A DNA stretch of 64,000 nt from Sphagnum compactum (GCA_965153455.1 OZ234497.1:682001-746000); one strand, 5' to 3'. Shown: positions 1-11,797, numbered from the stretch's first letter. Translations and numbers: made by a program. Notes: generated by a model not told the origin, from the sequence alone.

Positions 1-175
1 CCTCCTTGAATCCAAGGGTGTAGAGTGGCACTCTACAACCCCAAGACCTAATACCAAAATCTCAAGCGGTGCTCGGTATGTGACCTGGAGTATGAATCTC
101 AACTTTACAATTTATATTCTTATTATGGTGCATTCACACTTGACATTAAGTTATAGTTAAATTTTGTAGTTGTAA
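1..175. repeat. Left-edge piece of a segmental duplication (paralogue of 30212-30375)
   Basis: This stretch matches 30212-30375 almost base for base, including the phrases 'gtgtagagtggcactc' and 'ccccaagacctaatacca'. It shows that the duplicated block begins left of the window. After about base 175 the two copies diverge because different mobile elements follow in each. No gene is visible here. Confidence 0.8.
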
Positions 176-198
176 TTTTGGTAATATGTATCGTCAAA

Positions 199-1366
199 TA
201 CACACACCTGTGCATTAGGCACGGGGTTCAGACTTACAAGGAAAGGGAAATACAGTAAAATCATTTTAAAAGAAAAAAATTACAAAAAAGAAGAAAACAA
301 ATATAGAGTAGAAAATAAGAAAAAATAAAACTTATAATAATGAAGAAAGACCCTACTTGAAAAAGAATGAGGTGTGTCTTCTTTCTCCAAACTTCAAACT
401 TGCATCCAAATAAACAAAAATACAAAAGTGAAAAAGAAACACTTTATTTTTATTATACTAAATTAATAATAATAACAGAAAACGCATAAAAATAAAAAAT
501 AAAAAAGATAAAAGTTTTGAAAAAAAACTAAAACATGAACCAAACATTGTTGAAATAACACACCTGTGCATTAGGCACGGGGTTCCAGTGCGTAACCAAC
601 CTTTCCAGAATGTTCAATGGGAGGAGGGAACCAAACCCAACCCATTCCAGTGTGTAACCAACCTGTCCAAAATGTTCAATGGGAGGAGCGAACCAAACCC
701 ATTCCAGTACGTAACCAACCTATCCCAGTACATAACCAACGTATCCGGAATGTTCGATGGGGCAAGGAACCAAACTCACATTCAAGTGCGTAATCAACTT
801 ATTCAGAATGTTCAATGGGGGACGGAACCAAACCCATTCCAGTAATGTAACCAATGTATCCGGAATGTTCGATGGGGCAAGGAACCAAACTCATTCAAGT
901 GCGTAATCAACTTATTCAGAATGTTCAACGGGGGACGGAACCAAACCCATTCCAGTAATGTAACCAACTTATGCAAAATGTTCAATGGGGGGAGGGAACC
1001 AAACCCATTCCAGTAATGTAACCAACTTATCCAAAATGTTGAATGCGGGAGGGAATTAAACCCATTCCAGTGTCTAACCAACCTATCCAGAATGTTCAAT
1101 CTCAACATTCACAGGTTTGAGGACAATGATCAGGGCAGCATAATGGATCATTACACATTGTAATCTGTCGATTCAGACCACTCCGCTTTGTTCTTAGTTT
1201 GCCCCCCAGAGATATATTCTCCAGTAAAATCTGCAAAATAATTTTGGAAATAGATCTCTGGGCATTTTCACCATGGAATTGTGCCTGTTCTACCCCCAAG
1301 AAACATGAGTTTATTTAATGTTGATTTATTTACACACCTGTGCATTAGGCACAGGGCTCAGACTAG
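199..1366 (+). mobile_element. Nested plus-strand Helitron 3' ends
   Basis: A Helitron-type 3' terminus occurs three times in plus orientation (about 205-235, 559-583 and 1334-1366). Each has GTGC paired with GCAC around a short loop, followed by a GGGGTTC-like tail. The last copy ends in CTAG at 1363-1366 and is followed by T, as expected for a Helitron inserted between A and T. The paralogous locus reads A then TATCTCATC at 31391-31392, which looks like the empty right side of this insertion. The 47 bases before the middle copy match the reverse complement of the elements at 30614 and 40093, so these are one family. I could not find the 5' end. No coding capacity is visible; the interior is A-rich (240-540). 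Confidence 0.55.
583..1105 (+). repeat. Minisatellite of about 60 bp, eight to nine copies
   Basis: The unit contains 'ccattccagtaatgtaacc', then 'aaaatgttcaatgggg', then 'agggaaccaaaccc'. Copies vary in length and by substitutions. The array starts directly after an internal Helitron 3' terminus and ends before 1110. Open frames on both strands across it are by-products of the repeat and not genes. Confidence 0.85.
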
Positions 1367-2236
1367 TATCTCATCAATTTGGAACTAGAATCAGTCCTAT
1401 AATGACCATGTCACAATTGAAACCAAAAGTGAGTTTTAACTCCTAATTAATTTTGAAAGAGACGAAAATTAATCCTTTGAAGAGTAGGCGAAGTGGACCA
1501 CTTTTGTAATAAAATGGGAATTTTTGAGATTTTAGTTTTTGGAAAAGTAATTATGTTAAAAGAAATGTTATGGGGTTATGTGTTGTATTGCATTTGAGTT
1601 CATTGGATATTCAAGTTCAATTTTGTCAATGTTTTCAATTTTTGAGAGGTCCCAACTATCTCTTTGCATGAATGAGCAATGTGAGATGAAACATTGATGG
1701 TCAGGTTCCCTAAATTTTTTTATTAATGTATACATGTGAAAAATCCTTTATGTCCATTTTGACATGAAAAACTTTATGTACATTTTTATCAGTTGGTACA
1801 TGGACATGTTAGGCTTGACCATGGTTGACATCTATTTAGAGTATGGCAAAGTGATTCTATGGAGAAACAAAGATTTATCGGCATAGGGACATCTTGGATA
1901 GTTTTGAAAACTAGACAAATTTTAACCTAAATTGTGAGACAATTGTCTTGTCTTATGGTCTCAGATTGCATGTGTGAGATTGTTCTTTGGCACTTAGCAT
2001 GCCCTTTTTTGAACAATCTCATGCTTATTATCCTCGTGCTACTTGAAATGGATGAATATAATTCTCCGAAATCTTGAAATGTGCATGTAATGTGAATAGT
2101 TTACTTTTTTTTTTCCTTTTTTTTCGTCCAAAAAAGTTACTCCTTAAACCAACACTTGGATGTTTCCAATAAACTTTTTAATGATATTTTAGATAGAAAA
2201 CATGATGTATCATAATTTTATATTTTTTTCCCCATT

Positions 2237-2340
2237 CGAAGTGGTTTGGAGTTTGATGTGTTTGCAAGGGAAGTAGTTTGATGGACAGCCAAACGATATC
2301 ACTTTTATTTGCCTTCTTCTTTCAGCTTGTAGCCATGGAG
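2237..2340 (+). pseudogene. PPR motif remnant, frameshifted
   Basis: Read against the better copy at 32510-32640, this stretch keeps the start of a pentatricopeptide repeat (SGLEFDVF) and then changes frame near 2272-2285, before the conserved 'ND-ITF' part. It encodes only about one motif, with no recognisable motif upstream or downstream. PPR proteins bind organellar RNA. This is a relic, probably of a PLS-type PPR gene, carried along in the duplicated block. Confidence 0.55.
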
Positions 2341-2639
2341 GTATGGTGGATTGAAGTCTTGTGTTGTGATTGCTTCAATGGCCACAAATTGTATGATTTT
2401 TGCAAAATTGGAACATTACACTTGTATGGTCAAGACCTTTCAATTTGCTTCCAACATGTTCCAAAATTAATTTAAGGGTTAGTGTGAATTTTGAAAAGGC
2501 TCATCTCAAGCTTCAAAGACCCATCAAGTGCAAAAAAAAACCAATGAAGAGAGAGAATGAAGGGAAGAGGTGGGGAGCCCCAGGCAGCAGCCTATGGAAA
2601 AAAAAAGAATACACACACATTCACATGGGGGCAGTCTGA

Positions 2640-2990
2640 TTTTCTGGGGCAAAAGTTTGGGCAGACCAAAAGAAATCATTCAGGCCTTGGGAATTTTTTA
2701 AGAAAATTTGTGGGCAGCTTGAAGCTCATTTGGGCAGTCCACAGGGGTGAAGTGGACTTTGGCAATTTGGCAAAATAGAAATGTTGAGTTGGCAATTTGG
2801 GAATCCCGAGCTGGCGCTGTTGTGTTGAGTTGGCAATTTGGGAATGCTGACATGGTAATGTTGCCTTGAGAATTTGGGCAACGTCCTACTTTGGCAAAGT
2901 GGAGTTGGCCAACACACAAAACTCAACAAAGGCCTATTTATAAGCAAAAAAAATAAGTCCACCAAAATCCCTTTATCGTAGGAAACACGC
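2640..2990. repeat. 'Gccaatttg' dispersed repeat
   Basis: The sequence repeats short phrases such as 'gttggcaatttgggaat' (2791, 2828) and ends in 'aacacacaaaactcaacaaagg'. Its twin is at 32945-33300. More divergent inverted relatives lie at about 46090-46370 and 61440-61690. The identical short open frames in the duplicates are best read as a conserved repeat and not as a gene, since the inverted relatives do not preserve a common frame. Confidence 0.5.
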
Positions 2991-3947
2991 CACACATAGA
3001 TTGTATTCTACCTCTTACTTAGTGTTTTTTTTTTTTTTTTCCAATTTTGTGATGTACCCAAAGTGGCAATCACCCATAAGATGATTTAGCCAGATTTGAC
3101 AATAAGAAAATATGAAAAATAAAATAAAAATCTAGCATCCTTCTATATTCTTGGCTACCTGCTGGAAGTTAGGATAGAATCTGGCGAATTTCAAATTTTT
3201 TCCCCAAATTTGGCGACTAGAAAACTCAAAAAACACTCATTTTCGCCACTTTGAAAAACAATTCGCCAAAAACAAAAAACCCTGGCGAGTCCTACTAGTA
3301 AGTCAGTAGCGGTACGCAACCCCATCGCCCCCGACACCCCCGAGAGCGTGGAAACTCTTGAAGCTCTCGAGAGCTTCAAAGTTCTGCATTTGTTTCAAGT
3401 GTGCTCCGCTCAAACGGTGGAATGCGTAATGGGGTGTCATGGAACTTGTTGATGACTTTGCTTTCACTTTCTCTCTGGATCATATTCATGCTAATCTCAC
3501 GAAATCATCAAGGTCTCCTATTTGAAGGCAAAAGGCAAAAGCAACTACCTCCCAACTCATGATCCAGCTGCAACCACTTCTGTGGATTCTGGTGAGACTT
3601 GACATTTCTTTTCTCTTATGGGCTTGATTACTATAGGTGACCATTTCAGCGGAAGGTTCTCTCAGAAGCAAGAAAGTAATATTGAAGCCAATGGTGTATG
3701 AAATTTGCATTAGTCACCCCTACGCTTCTACCTCCTTGGACTTCTGAAAGGTATAGGGTTTAGTGCTTAAGATTCTATCTCCTGGGCGTTTGCAATATGC
3801 AATTCTCAGATGATCATCTGGATGAATGATATCTCTTGTATGCTCTGGTCATAGTGTTCAGCCAAGCACGACAACAACTTTGGGATTCAGAACTCTAACT
3901 TTAGACCTTGCAGGAACTGGGTTCTTGCAGGCATCAAGAGGGGTCTC

Positions 3948-5471
3948 ATGTCTCATGGTGAAGCTCATGTGGGGTCGAATGGGGTTCCTGAAGTTCAATT
4001 GGGGGTTGTTCATGTGGGGTCAAATGGGGTTCCTGAAGTTCAACCGGGGGTTGATCATGCGGGGTTGAATGGGGTTCCTGAAGTTCAACCGGGTGTTGAT
4101 CATGCGGGGTTGAATGGGGTTCCTGAAGTTCAATTGGGGGTTGTTCAAAATGAGGTTCTCATATGGAAGGTTCCCAGCTACATGCGAAAACCTCCAGATC
4201 AATTCACTCCAATGGAATGGCGACTTGGCCTCCACAATCGTGAAACCACGAGTGCCGCAGAGGATTTGAAGACTTCCATACAGAAAGCATTTGGGCTAGC
4301 AAATGAAGCAACCTGGAATGATTTCTGTGATGATGTTGTGGATCATAACTATTATGTGAGCCTATTGAGATCATATGGTCTAGATCCCACCCCGTTCAAT
4401 GAGGTTGAGGTGAAGAGCTCACTAGTGTTAGATGCTCTAGTCCTTATTTTACGTCTTGCTCAGCCTTCAAGAGATGATCTTGGTGGGCGTCCAAGATATA
4501 TATTCAACCCTGCAGTAAGGTCTATTCTTGATACGCCACTTGTTAGACACAGATTGAGAGCTATGCAGCTTGACATTTTCTTGGTAGAAAATCAGATGCC
4601 ACTGGCTCTACTGAAGAAAGCTGTCAAAAAATTAATTCACTTGCCAATGACAGCAAGTGCTCCAGTGGATGGTCCCTCCATGGAAATTGCAATTTTGCAC
4701 AGGGTGTTGTTGACTGCAATTAATTTGGTGTGGCCGTTTAGAGGAAAGTCAGAGCATAAGCAATTTGTGGAGTATTTTCGGTCCACCTACCCAAAAGAGA
4801 CATTAGCAGACACATTGGGTAATTGTGCCCATATCTTGGACTGTGTTTATCATGTGCTATGTGGCCCCAGATCTGTTTCCAAACAAGCTTATGTGGAAGA
4901 CATTGTCCACATACAGTGTGCAACAAATCTGAAAGCAGCTGGCATTAAGATCAAAGCAGTTGCTGGTCCATTGGACAACCTTTCATTCCAGCACAGATGC
5001 CTATTCGTACCTGCCATAACCATATCAGACATGACCGAAGCTTTGTTTCGGAATCTTGCAGTACATGAAGACATGAAGTTGGAAAAGAGTTTCTGTGAAT
5101 TTTCATCCTACCTACAGCTCATGAAAAACCTCATCAGTGGGCCAGAGGATGTGAAACTACTCATCAAATGTGGTGTCCTTGTCAACTTTCTTGGCAATGA
5201 AGCAGATGTGTGTGAAGCGTGGAACAGCTTAACCAAAGGGTTGTGGTTTGAGGGTCAATCACAATCTATTCATCAAATTGCGGAAGGCATCAACCAGCAC
5301 TGCAATTCCAGAAATCGCCAAAAGACTGAATTTTATGAGAAGTTTTGTTCCAGGCCATGGTATGTGATATCTATCTTTGCAGCCACCCTTGTAACCCTTG
5401 GCACATGTATTCAGACTTACGTAGCTGTCATTGGTTCTGATAGAATGGCGCCTCATTTCTCACCCAGGTGA
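3948..5471 (+). CDS. DUF247 domain protein, copy 1
   Basis: This 507-residue protein belongs to the plant DUF247 family: membrane-tethered proteins of mostly unknown biochemistry. Two members are linked to the grass S and Z self-incompatibility loci. Recognisable parts are the N-terminal 'MQLDIFLVENQMPLALL' segment (about residues 206-222), the 'ATNLKAAGIKIKAV' block, the 'LFRNLAVHE' block, 'DVKLLIKCGVLVNFLGN', and a C-terminal hydrophobic helix after 'RPWYVIS' (about 470-495) that should anchor it. Residues 5-68 are four 15-residue repeats of the type HVGSNGVPEVQLGVV, absent from ordinary family members. The start is the first ATG after a plausible acceptor (ttgcag, about 3910); 5' noncoding exons are likely. 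It is intact and complete for the domain. Paralogues lie at 34275 and 41547. Confidence 0.85.
   Translation: MSHGEAHVGSNGVPEVQLGVVHVGSNGVPEVQPGVDHAGLNGVPEVQPGVDHAGLNGVPEVQLGVVQNEVLIWKVPSYMRKPPDQFTPMEWRLGLHNRETTSAAEDLKTSIQKAFGLANEATWNDFCDDVVDHNYYVSLLRSYGLDPTPFNEVEVKSSLVLDALVLILRLAQPSRDDLGGRPRYIFNPAVRSILDTPLVRHRLRAMQLDIFLVENQMPLALLKKAVKKLIHLPMTASAPVDGPSMEIAILHRVLLTAINLVWPFRGKSEHKQFVEYFRSTYPKETLADTLGNCAHILDCVYHVLCGPRSVSKQAYVEDIVHIQCATNLKAAGIKIKAVAGPLDNLSFQHRCLFVPAITISDMTEALFRNLAVHEDMKLEKSFCEFSSYLQLMKNLISGPEDVKLLIKCGVLVNFLGNEADVCEAWNSLTKGLWFEGQSQSIHQIAEGINQHCNSRNRQKTEFYEKFCSRPWYVISIFAATLVTLGTCIQTYVAVIGSDRMAPHFSPR
3954..4149 (+). repeat. In-frame 45-bp minisatellite in DUF247 copy 1
   Basis: Four 45-bp units encode successive copies of H-V/A-G-S/L-N-G-V-P-E-V-Q-L/P-G-V-V/D. 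Copies 2 and 3 of the gene have only about two and a half units, and the last unit there has lost the codons for the G-L-N-G part. The period is a multiple of three, so copy-number changes do not break the frame. Confidence 0.9.
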
Positions 5472-7439
5472 AAAAAAAATCTTGTCCTTGGAGCTCACCA
5501 CTCATCATTTATGGATTTTGCATCGCTTATGTTTCATTGTTGGTGAGTTAGGTACCTTCTTGTGTTGGCCCTGAAAAGGTCCCTCTAACTGCTTGTGGCT
5601 GTGACTGGGCTACCACATTCTTGCATGGGAACTTGGTAATAAAATTCAGCTTCCTTGATGAAGTCAGTGCATAGTCATGGCAGCTCATCACTGGTATCTC
5701 TTCAGTGGCTTTAGCAGATGTTCTGCATTCCAAGTAGTCACCAGTGGTGTGCTTACGAATATGTGCGGGGTGAAGTAGGCCCCAACCAGTACCCTCCATG
5801 CAGGTCTCTCTACAATGAAATGAAGTCTATCCTTACAAGCTTGTTGCAGCTTGAAGGATGAGAATCTTCACTTTTTTAATTAGCTCTGTCTCTTGAGTGC
5901 TAGCGAACATCATGACTAAATCTTGGCATTGGTTTCAGAAATGCAACGGAAACTGATGACCCAGATGTTTGTATAATGGATTGTGTAAGATTTTGGACTG
6001 ATTACTATACTTTTCTCTACAACCACTGTTGGGAGTTGTTGAAGTCAGTGGGTAGTCATGGCAGCTTGTCACTGGTATTCATGATGAAACTGATGGTTTG
6101 ACACTTTGTGAGCAACTTTGATAAGGTTATGACTGCACTGATTGTTACATTACCTTCAAATTGTTATTGTGGAGATTTCTCTGCAATTTCATAGAGAGGT
6201 CTTCCTTGAGAGGTCTCAGGCCTTGCTGCTTTTCTTGAGAGGATTGGTTCCACAGAAGAGCATAGGCATTTTAGTGGTAGACAGCAATTGCAAAGTGGTC
6301 TTGCGTTGAAAATGCCATGGTATTTAAGGGACTTGTATGTGAGGTTTACATGCTAGATTGGGAGAGCACTGGTCTTCCAGCGTGCAAATTCCATGTCTGA
6401 CAGTCCAGTGTCAAGGCGAACCTTGAGGGCTCCCTGCTGAAATTGATACATCCAATCCTAGTTCCCTTAGAATTGGGATCAAGGAATGGGAAATGCCAGA
6501 TGTCAGAAGGGGACTGGGAGGGCCATTGAGGGGTGCATAATTCACAAGTGTCATCACTGCACAAAAGGAAAACATGGCCACTTTTCTTGCAATGAACAGA
6601 GGAAAGGTGATAAGGGGTGAGAGATTAAGGGAACAATGGAGGAATGGGCTAGGAAAATTGGGGTTTGGAGACACAGCATTATGCTCTAGTGCTATTCAAG
6701 AGAAGCATCATTCCAAGCATCCAAGATGACAAACAACGAAGTACAAAGGCAGAGTGTGCCTAGAACGTTGAAAAGAGTGTGACTCAATGGTTTTTCTTAC
6801 TAGACAAGCTTAAGAGCATGCAACCTGGCTTTAAACCCTCTGACAGGGAAGAAGTCAGCATCAATCCGCAAGAAGATATGCCAGAAAAACAAGCTGCACT
6901 GGGCAAGGGAGTATGCGCCAGTGTGAGGACATGTGAGGCATAAGGAAAGCAACATTTGGGGCAGAAGGGTCACTCACAGCATTTTTAAGGGCATCAGCAG
7001 GAAATTACAAATTACTATGATGCAACAGAAAAAACATCATCCACCTGATATCCAAAGCAATGGCAACTGTGTGCTCCAAGGACAGGAACAGCAACAATGT
7101 GACTCCTGAAAGCAGAACCTTGCATGCAAGCCGGAGTGATGAAAGGCTGAAGCATCAAATGGTTGAGAGGCACTCTCAAAAGAAAATGCCAAGCTATTTA
7201 TTACAATCATGTTGTTTTTGAAAACCTCAAAAATTCCCAAAACCCACAAAGCAAGCAAACAACAATTGTAGGGATGCCAGGATGACATCACACATACTTC
7301 AAGCAAGCAACAATGGGTGAAAATTGAATGCAATCTAATGGAACATGAACAGGAATGAAGGTCAGATGGTGAACAATCTTACAAGGAAGCTTGGAAGCAT
7401 TGCCAACTTCCTTGGAGTTCACCTTGAGACAAGAACTCC
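5472..7439. other. Gene-free 3' flank of DUF247, conserved in all three copies
   Basis: This region is almost identical to 35740-37705 and clearly similar to 43050-44960. No long frame is preserved in all three copies. The longer minus-strand frames, for example 7288-7482, are conserved mainly because the DNA is, and match no family I know. A short plus-strand CxxC-type motif near 6549-6589 loses a histidine codon in copy 3. Unknown long 3' UTR, noncoding RNA or decayed gene remain possible. Confidence 0.5.
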
Positions 7440-8770
7440 AAGCATGTCCATCATCAAACAACTTCAAATTTTCTAACCTCAATCCTTTGAAATTTTCTAG
7501 TTAGCTGTGGTACAATGTAACGACAGTGAAAAGGTGTTTCATAGAGATGCAACTTTCGACTCTCCAGTCTAGGGCAATTGTTTCATACATAGTAGACAAC
7601 AAAAAGTTGTCTAAAGAGAAGATACAAGACTAGAATTGCACCATTTGCAAAGGTTTTTTACTCAAGATATAGAGCTAGATCCTCCAGAGTACAACAACAA
7701 CAATATTCTTCTTCATGAAAGTTTTATCTCTGCACCTGATCAATATAATGGAAATATGAAAAGGAGTAACACTGCAACATACCTAATAACATTTCAAACT
7801 CTAGTGTAGCACTAAACAAAAACACAAACACCAACAACACATATAAACAAAGCAATGTGAAACAAAGAGATTGAAAGCAAAACTTAGAAAACCAAGTCAG
7901 AGACAACTTATAAACATGATGACTGCTTGACATTGTAGAACTTCATAAAACACAAGCTCAAGAAACACATTGGTTGTAGCCGACTTCCCCACACCTAGGT
8001 GTTGGTCCTTCTACACAAATGAACTTGATGATTTCTTGCACCACAACGATTTGAAATATTCAAATTGGGGTTACCATGCCACATTTCCTTCAATATTATA
8101 ATTCTTTCAGCAAATGGTGCCAATTATTAATAATAAATACGATACTTAAATCTTAAGGCCACTACTACTAATCTTACTATGAGCCGTTAAAAATTGAAAG
8201 TGTGAACCCCAAATTTGTTCACGTCTTGAGGTTTGTGCCAAGCAAAATGAATTTTGTCACAAATGAAAAGGAATCTATCTGTACGGTTAGGGGGAGTTCA
8301 ACTTCAATTGTGCATGATTTAGCATGAACTACAACTCAGTTGCCACACCACCTCCTTGGGTCCATCTCCAACCGCAATTGCAAATGAGCAATATGCAGGC
8401 CCAGTTGAGTTCACTTGTCTCGAACTTGACCTCTTGGTTTGAACTACAATGTCAAGTGAAGTCCACATGAACCACACCATAGATCCACATCCACTCTTGG
8501 TCTGGCTTTGTTAAGAGGGCACATTCAACTAGTATGATAGCTATGAAATACAGAAGCGAGATGGTTGTTGAATAGTTGGCATTGGATTACTTTGCTCTGA
8601 TGCGTCCTCCTCTGGGTCTTTTGTGGTGATATATCGAGCTGGCCATCATTTCATAGTGTAGTTGAATGGCGTGTTACATGACAGAAAATGTTTTTGCACT
8701 TTAAGAGTAGCATTTAACACCCTAGCATATTTCGGTACAAGGCAATGTAAAGGCCGACCTTTTTGGTGTG
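7440..8770. repeat. Noncoding module shared by DUF247 and ubiquitin loci, copy 1
   Basis: The module matches 37706-39036 (same orientation). It also matches 13790-14750 and 54650-55985 in inverted orientation, with fragments at 44960-45585 and 50545-50720. Landmarks are 'tccccacacctaggtgttgg', 'caaatggtgccaattatt' and 'catttcatagtgtagttgaa'. No frame survives across copies. It ends exactly where a Helitron 3' terminus begins at 8771. Confidence 0.75.
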
Positions 8771-9294
8771 ACTAGTGGGTACCCGTGACCTTTGGACACT
8801 GTGAAGTCCCCCGGTTTCTTTAAACCAAGAGAGACACACACAAAGGCGCAGCTATTTTTATTTTTTATTTTATTTATTTTTTGTGATGAAAATCTGTTGA
8901 AAAGTCCCCCATGAAAACATACATGATGAAGCGAGCATTTTGGAAAATTTTCAAAAAAAAAAAAATCGCCACATTTCCAGGAGGGGAAAAAAAAGAGTTT
9001 CCTGCACGGTCACTTTACTGCCACCACGACCCGCACCTGACGCTGGAACATTTCAGGCCAGGTGCGGCTCATTTCAAGACCTCGTTTCTGTCATCTGGGG
9101 GGTTGCAGAATCGTGTCTCTCCGCCACCACAACCCGCACCTGGCGTTGGAAAATTTCAGGCCAGGTGCGGCTCATTTTGGGACTTCGTTTTTGTCATCTG
9201 GGGGTTGCAGAATCGACCTCGCAGAGACTGTTAACGAGTCGGAATGGACAAGTTTAGAGAGACACACTGATAGACCAAGTGAATTAATTTAATA
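8771..9294 (-). mobile_element. Short non-autonomous Helitron A, copy 1
   Basis: The 3' end lies at the left: CTAG at 8771-8774 read on the minus strand, flanked by T as expected. A hairpin (8784-8789 with 8793-8798, one mismatch, 3-base loop) sits nine bases inside. The interior has repeated 'accaggtgcggctcattt'-like phrases and no gene. The right end abuts the next element. The same insertion is present in copy 2 (39037-39563). Confidence 0.7.
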
Positions 9295-9809
9295 CTTATG
9301 GGTACCCGTTAATTGTTTCAACCAATTAATAACTCTTGTTGTTGTTCTGTCTGTGTACTGTATAAGCAGTGTTGGGCGGGTATTTGATATGTTGAATAAC
9401 CTCCAGGTCTGGGTATTTGTAAAATGGGAATTAAAAGGATTAAAACTCGGAGTCAAAGACTCACAAGTTCCGGGTATTTGAAAAAAATTCAGAATCAAAG
9501 AACCGCTGTCGATTCTGGTTATTTCAAAAAAACCTCACAGAACTGCCGGGTTTCACGAAAACCCGGAAAAGAGGAGCCAGGCAAGCTTTTAGGCAGTTAT
9601 TTTACTTTTGCAATTTGGATCTGTGTTTCAAGACCTCGACAAACGGACAGACGAGATCTGAGTTTCAAGACCTCGACAGACGAGATCTGGGTTTCAAGAC
9701 ATTGACAGACGAGATCTGGATTTTTGTCTCCTCGAATTGATACTTCGAAATTGGCCCCTCAAATTGGCACCTCGACAGACGCACAGACTAACTGAATTAA
9801 TATATACGA
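9295..9809 (-). mobile_element. Short non-autonomous Helitron B, copy 1
   Basis: The 3' end is mutated here (CTTA region at 9295-9298) but intact in its duplicate (CTAG at 39564-39567). A hairpin of TTAATTG with CAATTAA lies just inside. The 5' half is rich in GACGGACAGAC and 'caagacctcgacag' repeats, a signature of several elements in this window. No coding sequence is visible. Confidence 0.65.
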
Positions 9810-10197
9810 CTAGTGGTAACCAGTGCCTGCAAGGCACGACACGGCACTGGGAAAAAACTGGGAGTCCAAAGGAGACCCCAAAGAACTCCCAAATACGTGA
9901 TATTTGCATCCACATAATCATCCATCCAGACTCATCATATGTCTGCACCTTCACTGCATCTTCCAATTCAAAGTAGGTTGATTACATACAAAACTCAACT
10001 TGAAGAAGTTGTGACACTAAACTAGTTCCTTGTGCTTTAAACATGCCTGCAAGTTGCAACACATTGCGGACTAGTTGCAAGTGGAGTGCACTTGGCCCCC
10101 TAATGTCTTGATGGCTGTCTACGCCACAGATAGCTGCAATTGATGCATGTTACAGTCCCTACTCCCCCACTTTGTGAGCATTTAGCACCATTCTTCC

Positions 10198-11797
10198 TCA
10201 AGAACAAATCAAGAAGTGGGCTCTGGTAACTGTTTGCAAATTGCTCTCAATTTTTGCACAAATGACAATTTGGAAAGACATGGTGATGGCTACCTCTGTG
10301 TGTGAGTCCTTGAAGAAGTAGACAAGATCAGCATTACCAGCACACTTGAGATCAGATGCATTCCTCTCCTTGAAAAACTGTAGGAAGTACTCATGTGGCA
10401 TCTTTGCCACCTCAACCCACTGCTGCTGGGTGCCACCGCCCTGTGAAAGCTGCCAGATGTGAACGTGTTCACAGATGCGTTGAGTCCCTACCCCACCTAC
10501 AAACATCAACTTGCCCCTGTGTTCTATCAGAAATGAACAGAAGAGAAATTTTGGTGGTGGTACTTGGAGCTCCATCCACTCAGCTGTTTTGATGCCATAG
10601 GCAATGATGCTGTATGGTCTTCCTGATGTAAGGCAGTAAAGAACCCCATTGCAGAAGATTGTGTTTGAAGTCCACCATGTAAGATGGACAGTCAATTCCC
10701 GACCAACCTTCCCTGTTACCTGCATACAACAACATCACTGTGAATACACCTCTGATACTCGCAAAAATATATTAGCACAATCAACTGCAATCAAATTCCC
10801 GAGTTCTGAAATCACACATATAGGTGCATGCATCACTATTCTGTTGCATTGTTCATACTTACTGCATTTTGTTCACAAAAACTGTTCCCTGAAATTGCTC
10901 CTGCTCAGCACTGATGCAATGCATGAGGCGTGCAAGAAATCAGGCAGCAAAGAGCTGAAATTGCAGCAGCACCTCTGACATGGTTGAAATGATGCATCAG
11001 AGGTCTGCACACTACAAACTAAATTTCCTGAGTTCCAAAGCTCCAATATGGTGTCACAAAAACCTCATGAATGCCAGACGGTGCATGCCAAGAACAACGC
11101 AGTCCAGGCCACACCGGGTGGATCAAGTTATACTATGCTCATTCAAAGATGGCATTTCATAAAACAATCGTGGGTAGCACAAAAAATGCATCACAGCTAT
11201 GGCACTAGGCATGAGCAAATGGAGAACAAGTGGGGAGATTGTGAACAGGTAGGTTCACACACCCAAGAAGATCCACTCTCCTTTTTCTCACATCCAGGAT
11301 TGATGGAAGATCCAATCTGGAGATCTATGCATCATCCAGAGATCCAAGCATTCAACCTCCACACTAAGTGTGTGAACTAAGAAATGAATCTAGATGCTGC
11401 TTTGCCTCTTCTTCTCAGTGGACCCTTCTGAGCCAATGGATGTTTTTGAGTTCTCAAACTACTAACAAGAGCTTGAACAACATTATGAGGTTTTGGATCC
11501 CGACAGAATTATTTCCTGCCAAGAATCAGTCAAGGAGTCATTAACCTCGGTGGTGCATTCATAATCACCTCCTCCACACTCGGAAGTAGTTCCACCTGCC
11601 ACCACAATTTTGTAGCTGGAAGACTCTGTGTCCTCCTCACAACAAATGCCCACAAGGAAATTCAACCGTGTATGGGTCATGGAAGGAAGCTCTCGCCAAG
11701 CCTGCGTCATGGGATTACAAACCCCCAATAATCCCTGATTGTTCAAACCCCCTCTCACAAACAATAACCCTCCCACTGCTGTCAATGGAAAGCGCAT
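10198..11797 (-). pseudogene. Captured F-box/kelch-repeat gene fragment
   Basis: Two minus-strand exons encode parts of a plant F-box/kelch protein, which would be a substrate adaptor of an SCF ubiquitin ligase. The upstream exon (about 11797-11500) gives a kelch blade with 'VCNPMTQAWRELPSM' and 'YKIVVAGG'. The downstream exon (10719-10198) starts after a TATGCAG acceptor and gives 'VGRELTVHLTWWTSN', 'WVEVAKMPHEY' and 'DLKCAGNADLVYFF', all typical of this family. The gap of about 760 bp is probably an intron, though the donor is uncertain. The F-box and first blades are missing and the C-terminus after 'TEVAITM' is unlike the family. Position inside Helitron C argues for gene capture. Transcription is possible but not shown. 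Confidence 0.75.

Larger units (their letters stand above)
1367..9809. repeat. Segmental duplication, copy 1 (DUF247 block)
   Basis: The block is collinear with 31392-40092, offset by about 30.0 to 30.3 kb. It contains a PPR remnant, an intact DUF247 gene, about 3.2 kb of gene-free downstream sequence and two short Helitrons. Copy 1 lacks about 265 bp present in copy 2 (31942-32208). A third, shorter copy starts near 40930. The two Helitrons at its right end occupy the same sites in copies 1 and 2, so they predate the duplication. Bases 1367-2236 and 2991-3900 hold no gene I can defend, apart from possible untranslated DUF247 leader exons near 3400-3510 ending in an AG/GT junction. Confidence 0.9.

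Noticed and set aside
588-1108. Opposing open frames of 85 and 98 codons
   Set aside because: They lie wholly in the 60-bp minisatellite; their peptides are repeats of the unit and start at non-ATG codons.
2698-2995. Overlapping minus-strand frames identical in 33007-33304
   Set aside because: Identity follows from the segmental duplication; the inverted relatives at 46090 and 61440 do not keep a frame.
6549-6589. Zinc-knuckle-like CHHC...H...C on the plus strand, present three times
   Set aside because: The surrounding frame is stopped, copy 3 loses one histidine, and no other domain accompanies it.
7037-7482. Minus-strand frames conserved between copies
   Set aside because: Conserved at DNA level over the whole flank; not matched to any family and not continuous in copy 3 or in the inverted modules.
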